From CALBJU01 sp965247125 (lineage in GTDB: Bacteria > Bacteroidota > Rhodothermia > Rhodothermales > UBA10348): DNA of 64,000 nucleotides. Position numbers and translations under genes: made by a program. Numbering within the stretch: the first letter of the stretch is position 1; each line of letters begins with the position of its first letter. Below the pieces are notes generated by a model. That model was not told the DNA's origin and made no database searches. It saw only the letters and a program-made list of their open reading frames with translations. The stretch covers positions 310,001 through 374,000 of the forward strand of contig CBDFGO010000003.1 in the NCBI GenBank assembly GCA_965247125.1, in the 5' to 3' direction. Positions 16,869 through 27,008 of the stretch are shown one piece after another.

Positions 16869-19403
16869 TTAGAACCCCTGGTCATACGAGCAGATCATGG
16901 TCGCTTCATTCCAGTTATCCAGCCAGGCCTGACGAGTCTCGTTCCGCGTGATCCACGCGGGTACATCCTGACCGATGGGTGAGCCTGGTGGAGCCGTTAT
17001 GGGGCGGATTTCTTCCTGCGGCTGATAGGGCCTGAAGAGGTACCGGTCAATCTCATCCAGAATGGCAAATCGGTGGGCCCGCGTCTCGTCATCGACTCGG
17101 TCCGCATTTTCGGTAAGCCACGCGTGTATGTCTCTGAGATGGAACGTAATTCTCGATCGGGCTGCCGAAGCCTGCCTGTTGGATGAGGCGGCCTCCAACA
17201 GTTGATCAGTCCAGACCTGCTGGGAGAGTCGCTGCAATTCGGAATGATAGGAGTCCTTTGGAACGTCCTGGAGCCAGATCTTATTGGTCACACGCGACAT
17301 CATGTCCTGAAGACCGGGTAGGCCGCGGTCGAAATCTTTTTGATAGGTCAGGCGAGCGGTGCGGGCCGGGTTCATCAGCAGGCCAAAAACTTGCTGGGCC
17401 ACGACCGCGGCTGGTGAATATGGATCAAAAATGAGACCCGTATGTCCGTCAAACAATTCTCGATGCTCGCCATATCCTGGTGGCCGGGGCGGAATCAGGG
17501 TTCTGATCTGGCGAGGCAGCTCCAGGGCGTCGGGAAGGACCGTCTTGAGCAGGGCATCGATCGCCTTCGTCTGGTCTCGGCTTCCGACAGGTTCTGGCAA
17601 ATCCTGCCGATCCCCTCGGACTTTATAGGAATAGCTGACCCCTCCAATCAATTTCGCGACGGCATCAATCTGATACCGATGCCTCAAATACAGCGGCACG
17701 AGCACCTCTTCGAGCTTTGCCATGGGCTCATTCGGCTTGATATTGCCCGATCCAAAGCGATCAAGTGCGCGCTCACGGACCGTCATTTCCTTGTCCAGGA
17801 CGTCTACAATGTCTGTTCCGTTATCCCACAGGTGTGCCAAGGGGTGGGCACCGCCCGAGGGGCGTGCATCGGTATCTGTAATAAAGTGCCAGCCATCGCG
17901 AATATATTCGTTGAGGATTGCTCGAAGTGCAGTCTCTTCGTCTGTGCCGTCCGCAAAATCCGAGTATCCATAGCGAATTACAATTTTATCCCACTCGCCA
18001 ATGCCGCTGTCATAGGCCCGATTCAATGTGACACGACCATTCCAGATCTCCGCGAGGGGCGCGGGATAATCCATCACGGAAGCTCTCTCGTCCACGGAAG
18101 CCGCGAAATTGTGCTGAATGCCTAGGGTATGTCCGACTTCATGAGCCGAGAGTTGTCTGATTCGGGCGAGCGCCATTTCCAGCATGGGGTCTGCGTCGCT
18201 AGAATCGGGCACTGCTCGAGGGTCGTAGGGCGTGAGCAGTCCCTCCGCAATGAGATAGTCTTGACGTACCCGGAGTGATCCGAGAAGGACGTGTCCTTTG
18301 ATGATTTCTCCAGTTCTCGGGTCGGAAATACTCGATCCGTAACTCCAGCCGCGTGTGGATCGGTGAACCCAGTTGATCACGTTATACCGGACATCGAGTG
18401 GATCGCCATCCTCGGGCATCATCTCGACCTGAAATGCATTGCGGTAACCGGCCGCTTCAAACGCCTCATTCCACCAGCGAGCGCCCTCGAGGAGCGCGCT
18501 TCGGACCGGTTCTGGAGTGCCCGCGTCGAGGTAATAGATAATTGGCTCGACTGCATCTGAAACGGCAGCAGTCGGATCTACTTTTTCCAGTCGATGTCTG
18601 GAGATGTAACGGGTTCTCATGTCCGATCCGATCGGGGAGGAGTAGTCCAGGAAGCTTCGTCCACCGTAGCCGGCGCGAGGGTCATGGGCACGGGGCGTGT
18701 AGCCCGGAGGCGGCAGCTCGATGAAGGAATGGCGTTCACGAAGCGTAAACGATCCCGCGACAGAGGAGACGCTTCGGACTATTTCCCCAGGACTATCCGA
18801 AACAAAAGTCAGCAAAGCTTCCATTTCTGTGTTCTTAGGGAAGCTTTTAGTGTTTTCCCGAAAGGTTGCGGAGCGAGAGCCCTCCACGCGGAACGAACCC
18901 TGATTATTGCGACGAAGTCTGCCGATCGCGCCGTGCGCATCCCTGACAACAAACGATGTCGCATCAACGAGTACTCTCGCATCCGTCTGGGCAGCGGCTT
19001 CAAATCCGAATACCACCCCGGAAGCGAAGGCATCAGCAACCGATTTTCGCTCCGCTTCATTTTCGGATGTTGCCATGTAGGACATGTTTGGAGCAACCAG
19101 GAGCACCTTTGGACCTCGCTTCTCAAAATGCACGAGCCAGCGTGGTCCCAGCTGATTTCGATCCAGTCCTATATCGTTGGAGCCGAGTCCTGCTGCCAGT
19201 GATACCTGATACAGAAACTCCTCGTTGAAGCGAGCAACTTCCAACCAGAGCTTGCCACCCTCCTCATCCCAGTAGATGTCAAAAAATCCTTCCAGTTTTT
19301 CCATCCCCTCCGTTTTGGACTCGATGGTGGGCAAGTTCTGGCTCTTCGCGGAAAGCGCAGGCAGAAGGAGAAGGGAAATGAGGAGGAGTAGATTTCGTCG
19401 CAT
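16869..19403 (-). CDS. Secreted zinc-dependent metalloprotease (DUF4953/DUF5117 type)
   Basis: 844-residue exported protease. The extended zinc motif HEVGHTLGIQH lies about two thirds along the way from the N-terminus to the C-terminal third, followed by the Met-turn SVMDYP, as in metzincin-like clans. The N-terminal DUF5117-like part (FFDIYWDEEGGKLWLEV) and C-terminal DUF4953-like part are typical of Bacteroidota enzymes. The start is set at 19403, where MRRNLLLLISLLLLPALSA forms a signal peptide; 48 more codons are open upstream but unlikely. Confidence 0.92.
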   Translation of the reverse strand: MRRNLLLLISLLLLPALSAKSQNLPTIESKTEGMEKLEGFFDIYWDEEGGKLWLEVARFNEEFLYQVSLAAGLGSNDIGLDRNQLGPRWLVHFEKRGPKVLLVAPNMSYMATSENEAERKSVADAFASGVVFGFEAAAQTDARVLVDATSFVVRDAHGAIGRLRRNNQGSFRVEGSRSATFRENTKSFPKNTEMEALLTFVSDSPGEIVRSVSSVAGSFTLRERHSFIELPPPGYTPRAHDPRAGYGGRSFLDYSSPIGSDMRTRYISRHRLEKVDPTAAVSDAVEPIIYYLDAGTPEPVRSALLEGARWWNEAFEAAGYRNAFQVEMMPEDGDPLDVRYNVINWVHRSTRGWSYGSSISDPRTGEIIKGHVLLGSLRVRQDYLIAEGLLTPYDPRAVPDSSDADPMLEMALARIRQLSAHEVGHTLGIQHNFAASVDERASVMDYPAPLAEIWNGRVTLNRAYDSGIGEWDKIVIRYGYSDFADGTDEETALRAILNEYIRDGWHFITDTDARPSGGAHPLAHLWDNGTDIVDVLDKEMTVRERALDRFGSGNIKPNEPMAKLEEVLVPLYLRHRYQIDAVAKLIGGVSYSYKVRGDRQDLPEPVGSRDQTKAIDALLKTVLPDALELPRQIRTLIPPRPPGYGEHRELFDGHTGLIFDPYSPAAVVAQQVFGLLMNPARTARLTYQKDFDRGLPGLQDMMSRVTNKIWLQDVPKDSYHSELQRLSQQVWTDQLLEAASSNRQASAARSRITFHLRDIHAWLTENADRVDDETRAHRFAILDEIDRYLFRPYQPQEEIRPITAPPGSPIGQDVPAWITRNETRQAWLDNWNEATMICSYDQGF

Positions 19404-19679
19404 GTCAGCAGAGATTGGGATTGCGAAAGCGGTTGGAATATAGGCGGCGCGCAGCACTTTGTTTGGGTACATGAACATACCTTGAAGACGCAAATTCCCC
19501 GTTTCTTTGCCGTTTCTGACCCACGAATATGGCGCATCTAGACCCAACCGGACCTATTTTTGGGACCCTCGCGAGATGAGCGGAAACGGAACTCTACCGG
19601 ACCCCAGCAGCAGACGGCCCGGTGGCGGCGCCAGAAGAGGCTATGCGAGATTCAGCAATAACCTAGATTTCTAAAATTG

Positions 19680-21173
19680 ATGGAAGCTAAGAGCTCAACA
19701 GGCGAAGTCGTTCAAATTGTCGGTCCCGTTATCGATGCTCAGTTTCCGGCTCACGCCGTTCCTGATATTCTCCACGCCTTGACGATCGACCGCGATGACG
19801 GTTCAAAACTCGTTCTCGAAGTTCAGCAACACCTCGGCGAAAATCGTGTGCGCACGATCGCCATGGATGCGACGGATGGCCTGGCACGGGGCGCAATCGT
19901 TCACAACACTGGCCAGGCCATTTCCATGCCGGTCGGTGAGGATATTCTCGGCCGTCTTTTCAACGTGGTCGGAGAAGCCATCGATGGAATAGAGCAGCCA
20001 AAATCTGAGGACCGCCGTCCAATTCATGCCCAGCCACCACCGTTCGACGAGCTTTCTACCGCCGTTGAAATGCTGGAGACGGGTATCAAGGTGGTCGATC
20101 TTCTCGAGCCCTATGCTCGAGGGGGAAAGATTGGACTCTTCGGCGGTGCCGGTGTCGGGAAAACGGTCCTGATCATGGAGCTCATCAACAACATCGCGAA
20201 AGGTCACGACGGTCTTTCGGTGTTTGCCGGAGTGGGTGAGCGTACTCGCGAAGGAAACGACTTGCTGCGTGAGATGCTTGAATCAGGAGTAGTTGATTAT
20301 GGCAAGGATTTTCTGGAGTCGATGGAAGAGGGCGACTGGGACCTTTCGAAGGTAGACATGGATGCCCTGAAGAACTCCAGCCTGGCTCTCGTATTTGGAC
20401 AGATGAACGAGCCTCCAGGAGCCCGCGCTCGTGTGGCTTTATCGGGTCTGACAGTAGCCGAGTACTTCCGCGATCAGGGTGGGAAAGACGTTCTGTTCTT
20501 CATCGACAACATTTTCAGGTTTACGCAGGCAGGCTCAGAGGTATCTGCTCTTCTGGGTCGTATGCCGTCTGCTGTGGGTTATCAGCCTACACTGTCCACG
20601 GAGATGGGCGAGATGCAGGAGCGCATTACCTCGACCAAGAAGGGATCCATCACCTCCGTACAGGCCGTGTATGTGCCAGCGGATGACCTTACCGATCCCG
20701 CGCCAGCAACAACATTTGCCCACCTGGACGCTACAACGGTACTGTCCCGACAAATCGCGTCACTGGGCCTTTACCCGGCGATTGACCCACTGGATTCCAC
20801 AAGCCGGATTCTGGATCCGCATATTCTTGGCGATGAGCACTACGACACGGCGCAGGACGTAAAAAACCTGCTCCAGCGTTACAAGGAGTTGCAGGACATT
20901 ATCGCCATTCTGGGAATGGATGAGCTCAGCGATGAGGATAAACTCGTGGTGGGTCGCGCGCGTCGAGCACAACGTTTCATGTCCCAGCCATTCTTCGTTG
21001 CTGAGCAGTTTACGGGCAACCCCGGCAAGTATGTCAAAATTGATGACACAATCCGCGGGTTTCGCATGATTTTGGATGGCGAACTGGATCACCTCCCCGA
21101 GAGCGCTTTTGCCTACAAAGGGGTGATCGAAGAGGTCATTGAGGCGGGAGAGAAGCTGCTCGCCGAAGCTTAG
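19680..21173 (+). CDS. atpD: F1 ATP synthase subunit beta
   Basis: Catalytic subunit of the F1 sector, 497 residues. Visible are the P-loop GGAGVGKTVLIMEL, GERTREGND, the Walker B strand DVLFFIDNIFRFTQ, the catalytic-site loop SALLGRMPSAVGYQPTLSTE and DDLTDPAPATTFAHLD. The start is ATG 19680 (MEAKSSTGEVVQIVGPVIDAQFP); a TTG lies directly before it. Only atpD and atpC are together here; the other subunits must be elsewhere, as in several Bacteroidota-like genomes. Confidence 0.97.
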   Translation: MEAKSSTGEVVQIVGPVIDAQFPAHAVPDILHALTIDRDDGSKLVLEVQQHLGENRVRTIAMDATDGLARGAIVHNTGQAISMPVGEDILGRLFNVVGEAIDGIEQPKSEDRRPIHAQPPPFDELSTAVEMLETGIKVVDLLEPYARGGKIGLFGGAGVGKTVLIMELINNIAKGHDGLSVFAGVGERTREGNDLLREMLESGVVDYGKDFLESMEEGDWDLSKVDMDALKNSSLALVFGQMNEPPGARARVALSGLTVAEYFRDQGGKDVLFFIDNIFRFTQAGSEVSALLGRMPSAVGYQPTLSTEMGEMQERITSTKKGSITSVQAVYVPADDLTDPAPATTFAHLDATTVLSRQIASLGLYPAIDPLDSTSRILDPHILGDEHYDTAQDVKNLLQRYKELQDIIAILGMDELSDEDKLVVGRARRAQRFMSQPFFVAEQFTGNPGKYVKIDDTIRGFRMILDGELDHLPESAFAYKGVIEEVIEAGEKLLAEA

Positions 21174-21214
21174 AATCAATCGCACCCATCTGACACTCAA
21201 TCCTTCAGACGGAT

Positions 21215-21619
21215 ATGCACGTCGAGATCGTTTCACCTACAGGCCGGGTTTTCAGCGGTGACGCTCAGGGCGTCAAAGCACCTGGTGTACAAGGCTCTTT
21301 TGAAGTTCTTCAGAATCACGCACCCATGATCGCGGCCATTGAGATCGGATCGATCGTGATCACGGACTCTGGGGGTTCTGCAATCACGTTTGCTACCAGC
21401 GGTGGATTTGTGGAAGTAAGAAGGGACGGGGTGATTGTCTTGGCCGAAACGGCGGAACTGGCCTCAGATATTGATCTCGAACGAGCCAAGGCCGCGGAAA
21501 AGCGCGCTGTAGATGCGCTCGCATCCTCAGAAAATTCGAGCTCGAAAAAGGGTTTGACGGGAGCTCTCGATCGGGCTCGAAACCGGCTGCGTATTTCCAT
21601 GGGTTCGGTCGGAACGTAG
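21215..21619 (+). CDS. atpC: F1 ATP synthase subunit epsilon
   Basis: Central-stalk subunit that couples rotation and inhibits ATP hydrolysis. The 134-residue protein has the N-terminal beta-sandwich signature MHVEIVSPTGRVFSGDAQGV and FEVLQNHAPMIAAIEIG. A C-terminal helical region (ERAKAAEKRAVDAL...RARNRLRI) follows. It is 41 bases after atpD, one transcript. Confidence 0.95.
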   Translation: MHVEIVSPTGRVFSGDAQGVKAPGVQGSFEVLQNHAPMIAAIEIGSIVITDSGGSAITFATSGGFVEVRRDGVIVLAETAELASDIDLERAKAAEKRAVDALASSENSSSKKGLTGALDRARNRLRISMGSVGT

Positions 21620-21780
21620 CGTTGATGGAACGCAGACTAGACACCTGCGAACTGCATTTCGTCTTTGTGGGACTCCACCTACTTTCCGGCCATCACACGT
21701 GCTCTATCACCGAACAATCTTCACGGATTCGCCGTAGAGGATTTCGTGACCAATCCAGTTAATCACAATTTTCTGATCTC

Positions 21781-22671
21781 ATGACATCAATTCGTATCGC
21801 CACCTGGTTTGTGCTCGTCTCGGTGGCTGTAGTCGGCTGTGCCGAAGAAAAGATTGATTCGGACAGCGGTTTCTTAGGCGAAGCCTACCCGCCCGTCACA
21901 ACGGAAGAGGGTGAGGGCTGGATCTCCGTCAATGGCGATGGTGACAGGATGGTATTTGGCCGTCACACCACTGAGGGCTGGTCGAACCACGTGATGTTGG
22001 AGTCGGTTCGGACGCCATCGGGCTGGAGCGATCCTCAAGTTCTACCGTTTTCCGGCACATTCAACGATCGTGCGGCTCGATTCTATCCCGCGCTGGACGC
22101 CCTCCTGTTTTCTTCGGATAGACCATCCGATGGAGCCGGTGAGGCGAGGGATTTCAATCTCTGGGTTGCAACTCACGATGGTGAGGAGTGGCTCGAACCA
22201 CAGCCGCTCGACGCCCTCAACTCTGATGCGAACGATTTTCACGGAAGTGTTACTGCGACCGGAAGCATCTATTTCTCATCGAGCCGTGAAGGAGGGAAGG
22301 GAAGATCTGATGTTTATCGGGCTGTATTGCGCGCAACCGGTTATGAGATTGAAGCATTGGTCGGAGCCGTCAATACCGAGTATTCAGAGGCAGACGTATT
22401 CGTTGATCCTGAGGAGAAGTACATGATTTTTTCCCGAACCGACGATCCAAATGGTTTCGGGGGCGACGATCTCTGGATAAGTTTTCTGGAGGGGTCCGAG
22501 TGGGACGAACCTCAAAATCTGGGCGATGTGGTGAACAGCAGCGACTATGAGTACGGATCGTACGTGAGTCGGGACGGCTGGACCTTATATTTTACGTCCC
22601 ATAAGGATGGAGATGCTGATATTATGAGCGTTCAGATGTCCTCGCTAAAGATTATCTGGCCGGCTAGATAA
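21781..22671 (+). CDS. PD40/TolB-like propeller lipoprotein
   Basis: 296-residue exported lipoprotein, signal peptide with lipobox (VAVVGCAEE). The mature part consists of PD40 (WD40-like) propeller blades, recognisable by repeated ALLFSSDRPSDG, IYFSSSREGGKGRSD, MIFSRTD and TLYFTSHKDGDADI. Such single-propeller proteins bind peptides or envelope partners; no enzymatic motif is seen. The D-threonine-aldolase-like gene starts 29 bases downstream. Confidence 0.85.
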   Translation: MTSIRIATWFVLVSVAVVGCAEEKIDSDSGFLGEAYPPVTTEEGEGWISVNGDGDRMVFGRHTTEGWSNHVMLESVRTPSGWSDPQVLPFSGTFNDRAARFYPALDALLFSSDRPSDGAGEARDFNLWVATHDGEEWLEPQPLDALNSDANDFHGSVTATGSIYFSSSREGGKGRSDVYRAVLRATGYEIEALVGAVNTEYSEADVFVDPEEKYMIFSRTDDPNGFGGDDLWISFLEGSEWDEPQNLGDVVNSSDYEYGSYVSRDGWTLYFTSHKDGDADIMSVQMSSLKIIWPAR

Positions 22672-22700
22672 CGGCCAGACGATCCGCAACTTCGTGCAGC

Positions 22701-23873
22701 ATGCTGATCACCGACCTACCCACCCCGTCAATTCTGATTGATCGATCGCGACTGACGCGTAATCTGCAGGAGATGCAGGATCGCGCCACGGAGAACAATG
22801 TTCGGCTCCGGCCTCACACCAAAACGCACAAATCTGTCGCCATCGCTTCGCTGCAGCGAGAAATGGGCGCGAGCGGACTGACGGTGGCGAAGTTGGGCGA
22901 GGCAGAAATCTATGCTGAGGCTGGTATTGAAAACATCCGTCTCGCGTACACACTCGTCGGTGACGACAAGTACGAGCGACTAGCGTCGCTGAGCGAGCGC
23001 TGTCAGGTGTCGTTTTGCGTAGATACCGTTGAAGGAGCCAGGGCTGCATCTGAATTTTTCGCATCAAGAGAGCAGACCATGGATGTCCTGATTGAAACGG
23101 ACGTCGGGTACGGTCGGTGTGGAGTACGCTATGATTTAGCGAAGAGTGCGAAATTCGGAAAGTGGGTGGATGAATTGCCGGGCCTGCGCCTGGTCGGCAT
23201 CCTCACGCATGCGGGCCACTCCTACCACGGCCCTTCGAGTGAATCTGAGTCTAGCGAGGAGGCCCTCAGACGTGTTTCCGACAGCGAACGCGATAGGATG
23301 CTGGATTTTGCGGTGCTTCTGCGTGATGCCGGCGTCACTGCTGGCGAGAACGGTGCGCTGGAAATCAGTATCGGCTCGACGCCCTCCATGCGCTACTTCT
23401 CCAATCGTACGTATCAGGGTTTTTCTATTACCGAGATCCGCCCCGGAAACTATGTATTCCTCGATATGATACAGGTTCAGCTTGGCGTGCACCCGCTCGA
23501 TCGGTGTGCGCTGACGGTTTATGCATCGGTGATTTCGAAGCATCGCGACGCCGACGGAAGTGAACGGCTGTTTCTCGATTCTGGCAAAAAAGTGCTGACC
23601 TCCGATCGTGCAGGTAGTTCAGAAGGATTCGGGCAGATCCTTTACGATGCGCGTGAAATGGTACCCATGCCCCACGCGGTCATCCATGCGGTCTCGGAAG
23701 AACATGGCTGGGTTCGAGTGCCCGGTGGATCCACATTGAACGTGAATGATCGGGTTCAGATTGTCCCAAACCATGCTTGCGTGGTCGTCAATACCCAGAG
23801 ACAAATGTATGTTGTGGAGGGAGATGAAGTGGTGGAGACGATCTTCGTTGATGCCCAGAGTCGGGTAGTCTAG
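22701..23873 (+). CDS. D-threonine/D-serine aldolase-like PLP enzyme (alanine racemase fold)
   Basis: 390 residues. The N-terminal alanine-racemase-type barrel has the PLP lysine in LRPHTKTHKS and then GLTVAKLGEAE and ETDVGYGRCGV. A C-terminal DSD1-type domain follows, with the probable metal ligands in MPHAVIHAVSEEHGWV and VPNHACVVVNT. Family members cleave or dehydrate D-3-hydroxy-amino acids. The stop codon shares the palindrome CTAG with the stop of the convergent gene. Confidence 0.9.
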   Translation: MLITDLPTPSILIDRSRLTRNLQEMQDRATENNVRLRPHTKTHKSVAIASLQREMGASGLTVAKLGEAEIYAEAGIENIRLAYTLVGDDKYERLASLSERCQVSFCVDTVEGARAASEFFASREQTMDVLIETDVGYGRCGVRYDLAKSAKFGKWVDELPGLRLVGILTHAGHSYHGPSSESESSEEALRRVSDSERDRMLDFAVLLRDAGVTAGENGALEISIGSTPSMRYFSNRTYQGFSITEIRPGNYVFLDMIQVQLGVHPLDRCALTVYASVISKHRDADGSERLFLDSGKKVLTSDRAGSSEGFGQILYDAREMVPMPHAVIHAVSEEHGWVRVPGGSTLNVNDRVQIVPNHACVVVNTQRQMYVVEGDEVVETIFVDAQSRVV

Positions 23874-25516
23874 CGGTGAGTCCTGCGATTCAATTGGTAC
23901 TCGTAAAGTGACGGTACAAGAAGGCCTGTCTGGTTTAATCCCTCTATATAGGGTGATGGGCCGTATCTGATGGAAAGCTCTGGTTCTGGTCCCCGTAGTC
24001 CGACAATCCGCGCGTCGGGAGCGTATCGGGTAACGCCCGTATAGTCACCTCCGACTTCGGCGACAATATTCCAGAACGTGTTGAACCGACCGGCAGTGGG
24101 AAACCAGTACCTGGCCCCTCCGTGATCCATCAGGTGTCGCGTGTGTTGGGTTACTATGTCATCGTAAAGATTTTGATGATTCAGGCCCCCGTGCTGATCC
24201 AGAACGGCGTGATCTATCCGTCCATGGGTGAAGACACTGAGCGTGCTTCCAGTATTGAAGCTGGGGTTGTGTAGGGCCTCAGACTCGATGACAAAATCAC
24301 GAGTCAGAAATCCATAAGAATTGCTGACATACACGCTGTGATGTCCCTTCCGTCCTGATATGGTCAGAGCCTTGATGGTGATGTTTTTGGATTTCGAGGT
24401 CAGAATGGCTGTATCTGCGTGGTGCACACGGACATCTCGTACCCAGGAATGAGCCGAACCACTGAGGTAGATCCCGTTGTAGCCATCGTCAAGATGATGC
24501 CCGGCATAGGGGGTCGGGGGAAACTCAATGCTGAGATGCTCGATGCCAATCTGTTCTAGAAATGCCGTGGATCGCAATGTGACCATCCAGTCAGGCCGTA
24601 TGTCGTGCAAGAGGGGTTCCTTGATCCTGATGCGTCCTTCCTCGACCGACAACACAGTCACTGGCTGCACGATCAGGGCTTTTTCAGGAGTCTCAAAAAG
24701 GCGGTCTCCGATTGGTAGGTCGTACTCTCCCAGCACGTGGCTAAGCAATGAGCTGCGTTCGCCTTCGGTGTTGAACCAGGCAATCTCGACCACGTCGCCT
24801 GCGCGGATGCTGGTCTTCGGCGAAAGCTGAATGTCAAACTGACCTCGGAGCCCCTCGCTGGCGCGGACAAGTAGAGCGCCAGCCCCTTGCTCGTCTGGAC
24901 TCCGTGTCCAGATAATGCCATCCGACCAGGCGTATTTCGAATAGGGACGCCATAGATTTCGTAGTCCGTTGTCGATCAGATACTGTTGCAAATCGGACAG
25001 AATTCCTTCCGCCTGTTTGTTCGCGATGACGTTTAATGGTTCTGGGACGAAGAGAACGGTTCCACTTCCTACGCCGCCTACACTTCCCCCGCTACCCGCG
25101 CCCTGGATGACAATGTTGCTTCGTTCCAGGAACAGGATGTCTGTAACAATGAATCGGCCTGGTGGAAAGCCAACAACGACGGCCGCAGTGTCGATGTGCG
25201 CGGCGAAAAGCGCACGTTTTATCGCATCGGTGTCATCAATACCGTCATTGGGGATGGCCCCCAAATCGGTCACGAGATAATTGACTTCGAAATGAGGGGG
25301 TTCGGTTTCGCCCCAGAGATATCCGGCGAATGAGAAATCCGGCAAAAAATCGTCTGCACCTTCTCGAAGGATTTCTGGATACCAATCCTCCTCAACGGCC
25401 TGCTTAACGCCCGAGTACTTCTCAGGGAGAGAATAGGCATAAGTGCCAATCGCGAGAGCGGTCAGCGTTCCAGTTACAATCAGCCAGAAAGTGACTCGGG
25501 AGGACAGAAGCTTCAT
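23870..25516 (-). CDS. Right-handed beta-helix (pectate-lyase superfamily) exported protein
   Basis: 548 residues. An N-terminal membrane anchor or uncleaved signal (VTFWLIVTGTLTALAIGTYAY) precedes a Pectate_lyase_3-like opening at about residue 80 (DLGAIPNDGIDDTDAIKRAL, GRFIVTDILFLERSNIVIQG) and several beta-helix turns. Similar proteins act on polysaccharides. Catalytic residues cannot be assigned by eye. It is convergent with, and overlaps by 4 bases, the aldolase-like gene. Confidence 0.82.
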   Translation of the reverse strand: MKLLSSRVTFWLIVTGTLTALAIGTYAYSLPEKYSGVKQAVEEDWYPEILREGADDFLPDFSFAGYLWGETEPPHFEVNYLVTDLGAIPNDGIDDTDAIKRALFAAHIDTAAVVVGFPPGRFIVTDILFLERSNIVIQGAGSGGSVGGVGSGTVLFVPEPLNVIANKQAEGILSDLQQYLIDNGLRNLWRPYSKYAWSDGIIWTRSPDEQGAGALLVRASEGLRGQFDIQLSPKTSIRAGDVVEIAWFNTEGERSSLLSHVLGEYDLPIGDRLFETPEKALIVQPVTVLSVEEGRIRIKEPLLHDIRPDWMVTLRSTAFLEQIGIEHLSIEFPPTPYAGHHLDDGYNGIYLSGSAHSWVRDVRVHHADTAILTSKSKNITIKALTISGRKGHHSVYVSNSYGFLTRDFVIESEALHNPSFNTGSTLSVFTHGRIDHAVLDQHGGLNHQNLYDDIVTQHTRHLMDHGGARYWFPTAGRFNTFWNIVAEVGGDYTGVTRYAPDARIVGLRGPEPELSIRYGPSPYIEGLNQTGLLVPSLYEYQLNRRTHR

Positions 25517-25579
25517 AAAAACACGATTGCCTTCCGGTTTATGGTCCTTCTATCTATGGCCCTCTTATCGATGAATGGC

Positions 25580-26608
25580 CTATTTTTCGAACAGATCCAC
25601 ATTTCGTCCTGTGGGCTCAAGTCCGAAATGGCGGTACGCAGCCGGGGTTGCCATGCGGCCCCGAGGCGTGCGTTCGATGTATCCTTCCTGAATGAGATAG
25701 GGCTCATACACCTCTTCGATCGTTCCAGAGTCCTCGCCCACTGACACGGCCAGATTGGTCAATCCAGTTGGACCGCCGCCGAATTTCTCAATGAGGGTCA
25801 TCAAAATACGGGTATCCATATCGTCGAGGCCTTCGACATCGACTTTCAGCGAATTCAACGCATGGTCTGCAAGTTCGCGAGTGATTCTGCCGTCCCCATC
25901 GACCTCTGCATAGTCCCTCGTCCTTCTCAGCAGGCGGTTCGCAACGCGCGGCGTTCCGCGGGAACGCCGCGCAATTTCTCTCGAGCCATCCGCAGTCATC
26001 TCAACCGCGAGTAGTCGAGCCGATCGATCCACTATTTCAGTGAGTTGTGCGGCGGAGTAATAGTCGTAGCGAAAGTCGATACCAAATCGCGCGCGAAGAG
26101 GAGCCGTGAGCAATCCCTTACGCGTCGTTGCACCGATCAGAGTAAAGGGCGGGAGCGTAATCTTGACGCTTCTCGCGCTCGGGCCGGAGTCGATGAGAAT
26201 ATCGATGTGGTAGTCCTCCATGGCGGCGTACAAGTACTCTTCCACGATCGGTGCCAACCGATGGATCTCGTCGATGAAAAGGATATCCCCCTCATCGAGA
26301 TTTGTCAACAAACCGGCAATGGAAGCAGGCTTGTCGAGAACAGGGCCCGAGGTTGTCTTTACCTGCGCTCCCATCTCGGCCCCTATGATGTACGCGAGAG
26401 TAGTTTTACCGAGTCCGGGTGGACCGGACAGCAGCACGTGATCCAGGCATTCGTTGCGGCGCTGAGCAGCAGTCATGAATACCTGGAGATTCTTCTTGAT
26501 CTGCTCCTGGCCGATGAACTCGTCCAGTGATTTAGGGCGCAGGGCTTTCTCGAAATCCTCCTCTGGTGAGGATGTCTGACCTGACATTTCTCCTGATCGT
26601 TCAATCAT
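25580..26608 (-). CDS. ruvB: Holliday junction branch-migration ATPase RuvB
   Basis: Hexameric AAA+ motor that drives branch migration with RuvA. From ATG 26608 it is 342 residues: FIGQEQIKKNLQVF, Walker A GPPGLGKTTLAY, Walker B ILFIDEIHRL, sensor GATTRKGLL, and the C-terminal winged helix ending EPYLIQEGYIERTPRGRMAT. Alternative starts are 26587 and 26677; the first 23 codons of the longest frame look non-homologous. No ruvA is adjacent. Confidence 0.95.
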   Translation of the reverse strand: MIERSGEMSGQTSSPEEDFEKALRPKSLDEFIGQEQIKKNLQVFMTAAQRRNECLDHVLLSGPPGLGKTTLAYIIGAEMGAQVKTTSGPVLDKPASIAGLLTNLDEGDILFIDEIHRLAPIVEEYLYAAMEDYHIDILIDSGPSARSVKITLPPFTLIGATTRKGLLTAPLRARFGIDFRYDYYSAAQLTEIVDRSARLLAVEMTADGSREIARRSRGTPRVANRLLRRTRDYAEVDGDGRITRELADHALNSLKVDVEGLDDMDTRILMTLIEKFGGGPTGLTNLAVSVGEDSGTIEEVYEPYLIQEGYIERTPRGRMATPAAYRHFGLEPTGRNVDLFEK

Positions 26609-27008
26609 CGGCATCAATCGAATTGATGGGGTCCTGGTGGTCACGGGCAAGGTGTAAGTTAGGGTCCGATAACACAATCTGAAAGCACGCTCACCGATCC
26701 AAAAGGGGGTCGCTCATTTAAATCTTGCCGACTATACCGGGCGGTAGATCAATCCCTGCCCTCCCGGATTGAAATTTAACGTTGAAGGGGGTGAGCACGC
26801 GATATTCGCGAAGCATTGAAACTGGACATCCTCGGGTAAAAAAAGTCCATCCCAGATATAAATAGTTATTTTCTCAAAACAAAAAAGCCCAAAACTGGTG
26901 CGGGGCATTCCCTTAGCCTGAGAATTGTATTCGAAGTTTACTTGGAACGGACACATCCGATACCTTCAATATTGATTATTGAATTGGTGAGCGATAGAAT
27001 ACGGCATC
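26609..27008. other. 400-base divergent intergenic region (ruvB / DUF3109)
   Basis: This spacer separates reverse-strand ruvB from the forward DUF3109 gene and must contain both promoters. It is AT-rich in its right half. I see an inverted repeat at 26965-26983 and a short palindrome CGCGATATTCGCG near 26798-26810. A reverse 74-codon open frame (26732-26956) has unconvincing composition and is not called. No RNA gene is recognised. Confidence 0.45.
26965..26983. promoter_or_regulatory. Inverted repeat upstream of DUF3109 gene
   Basis: TTCAATA-TTGAT-TATTGAA is a perfect 7-base inverted repeat with a 5-base centre, ending 25 bases before the start codon at 27009. Position and symmetry suit a repressor operator. 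Confidence 0.35.

Noticed and set aside
19875..19895. TGGCAC...GC sigma-54-promoter-like match in atpD
   Set aside because: It lies inside a conserved coding region, and the -12 part is poor.
26732..26956. 74-codon reverse frame in the ruvB/DUF3109 spacer
   Set aside because: No ribosome site, odd composition, and it spans the probable promoter region.
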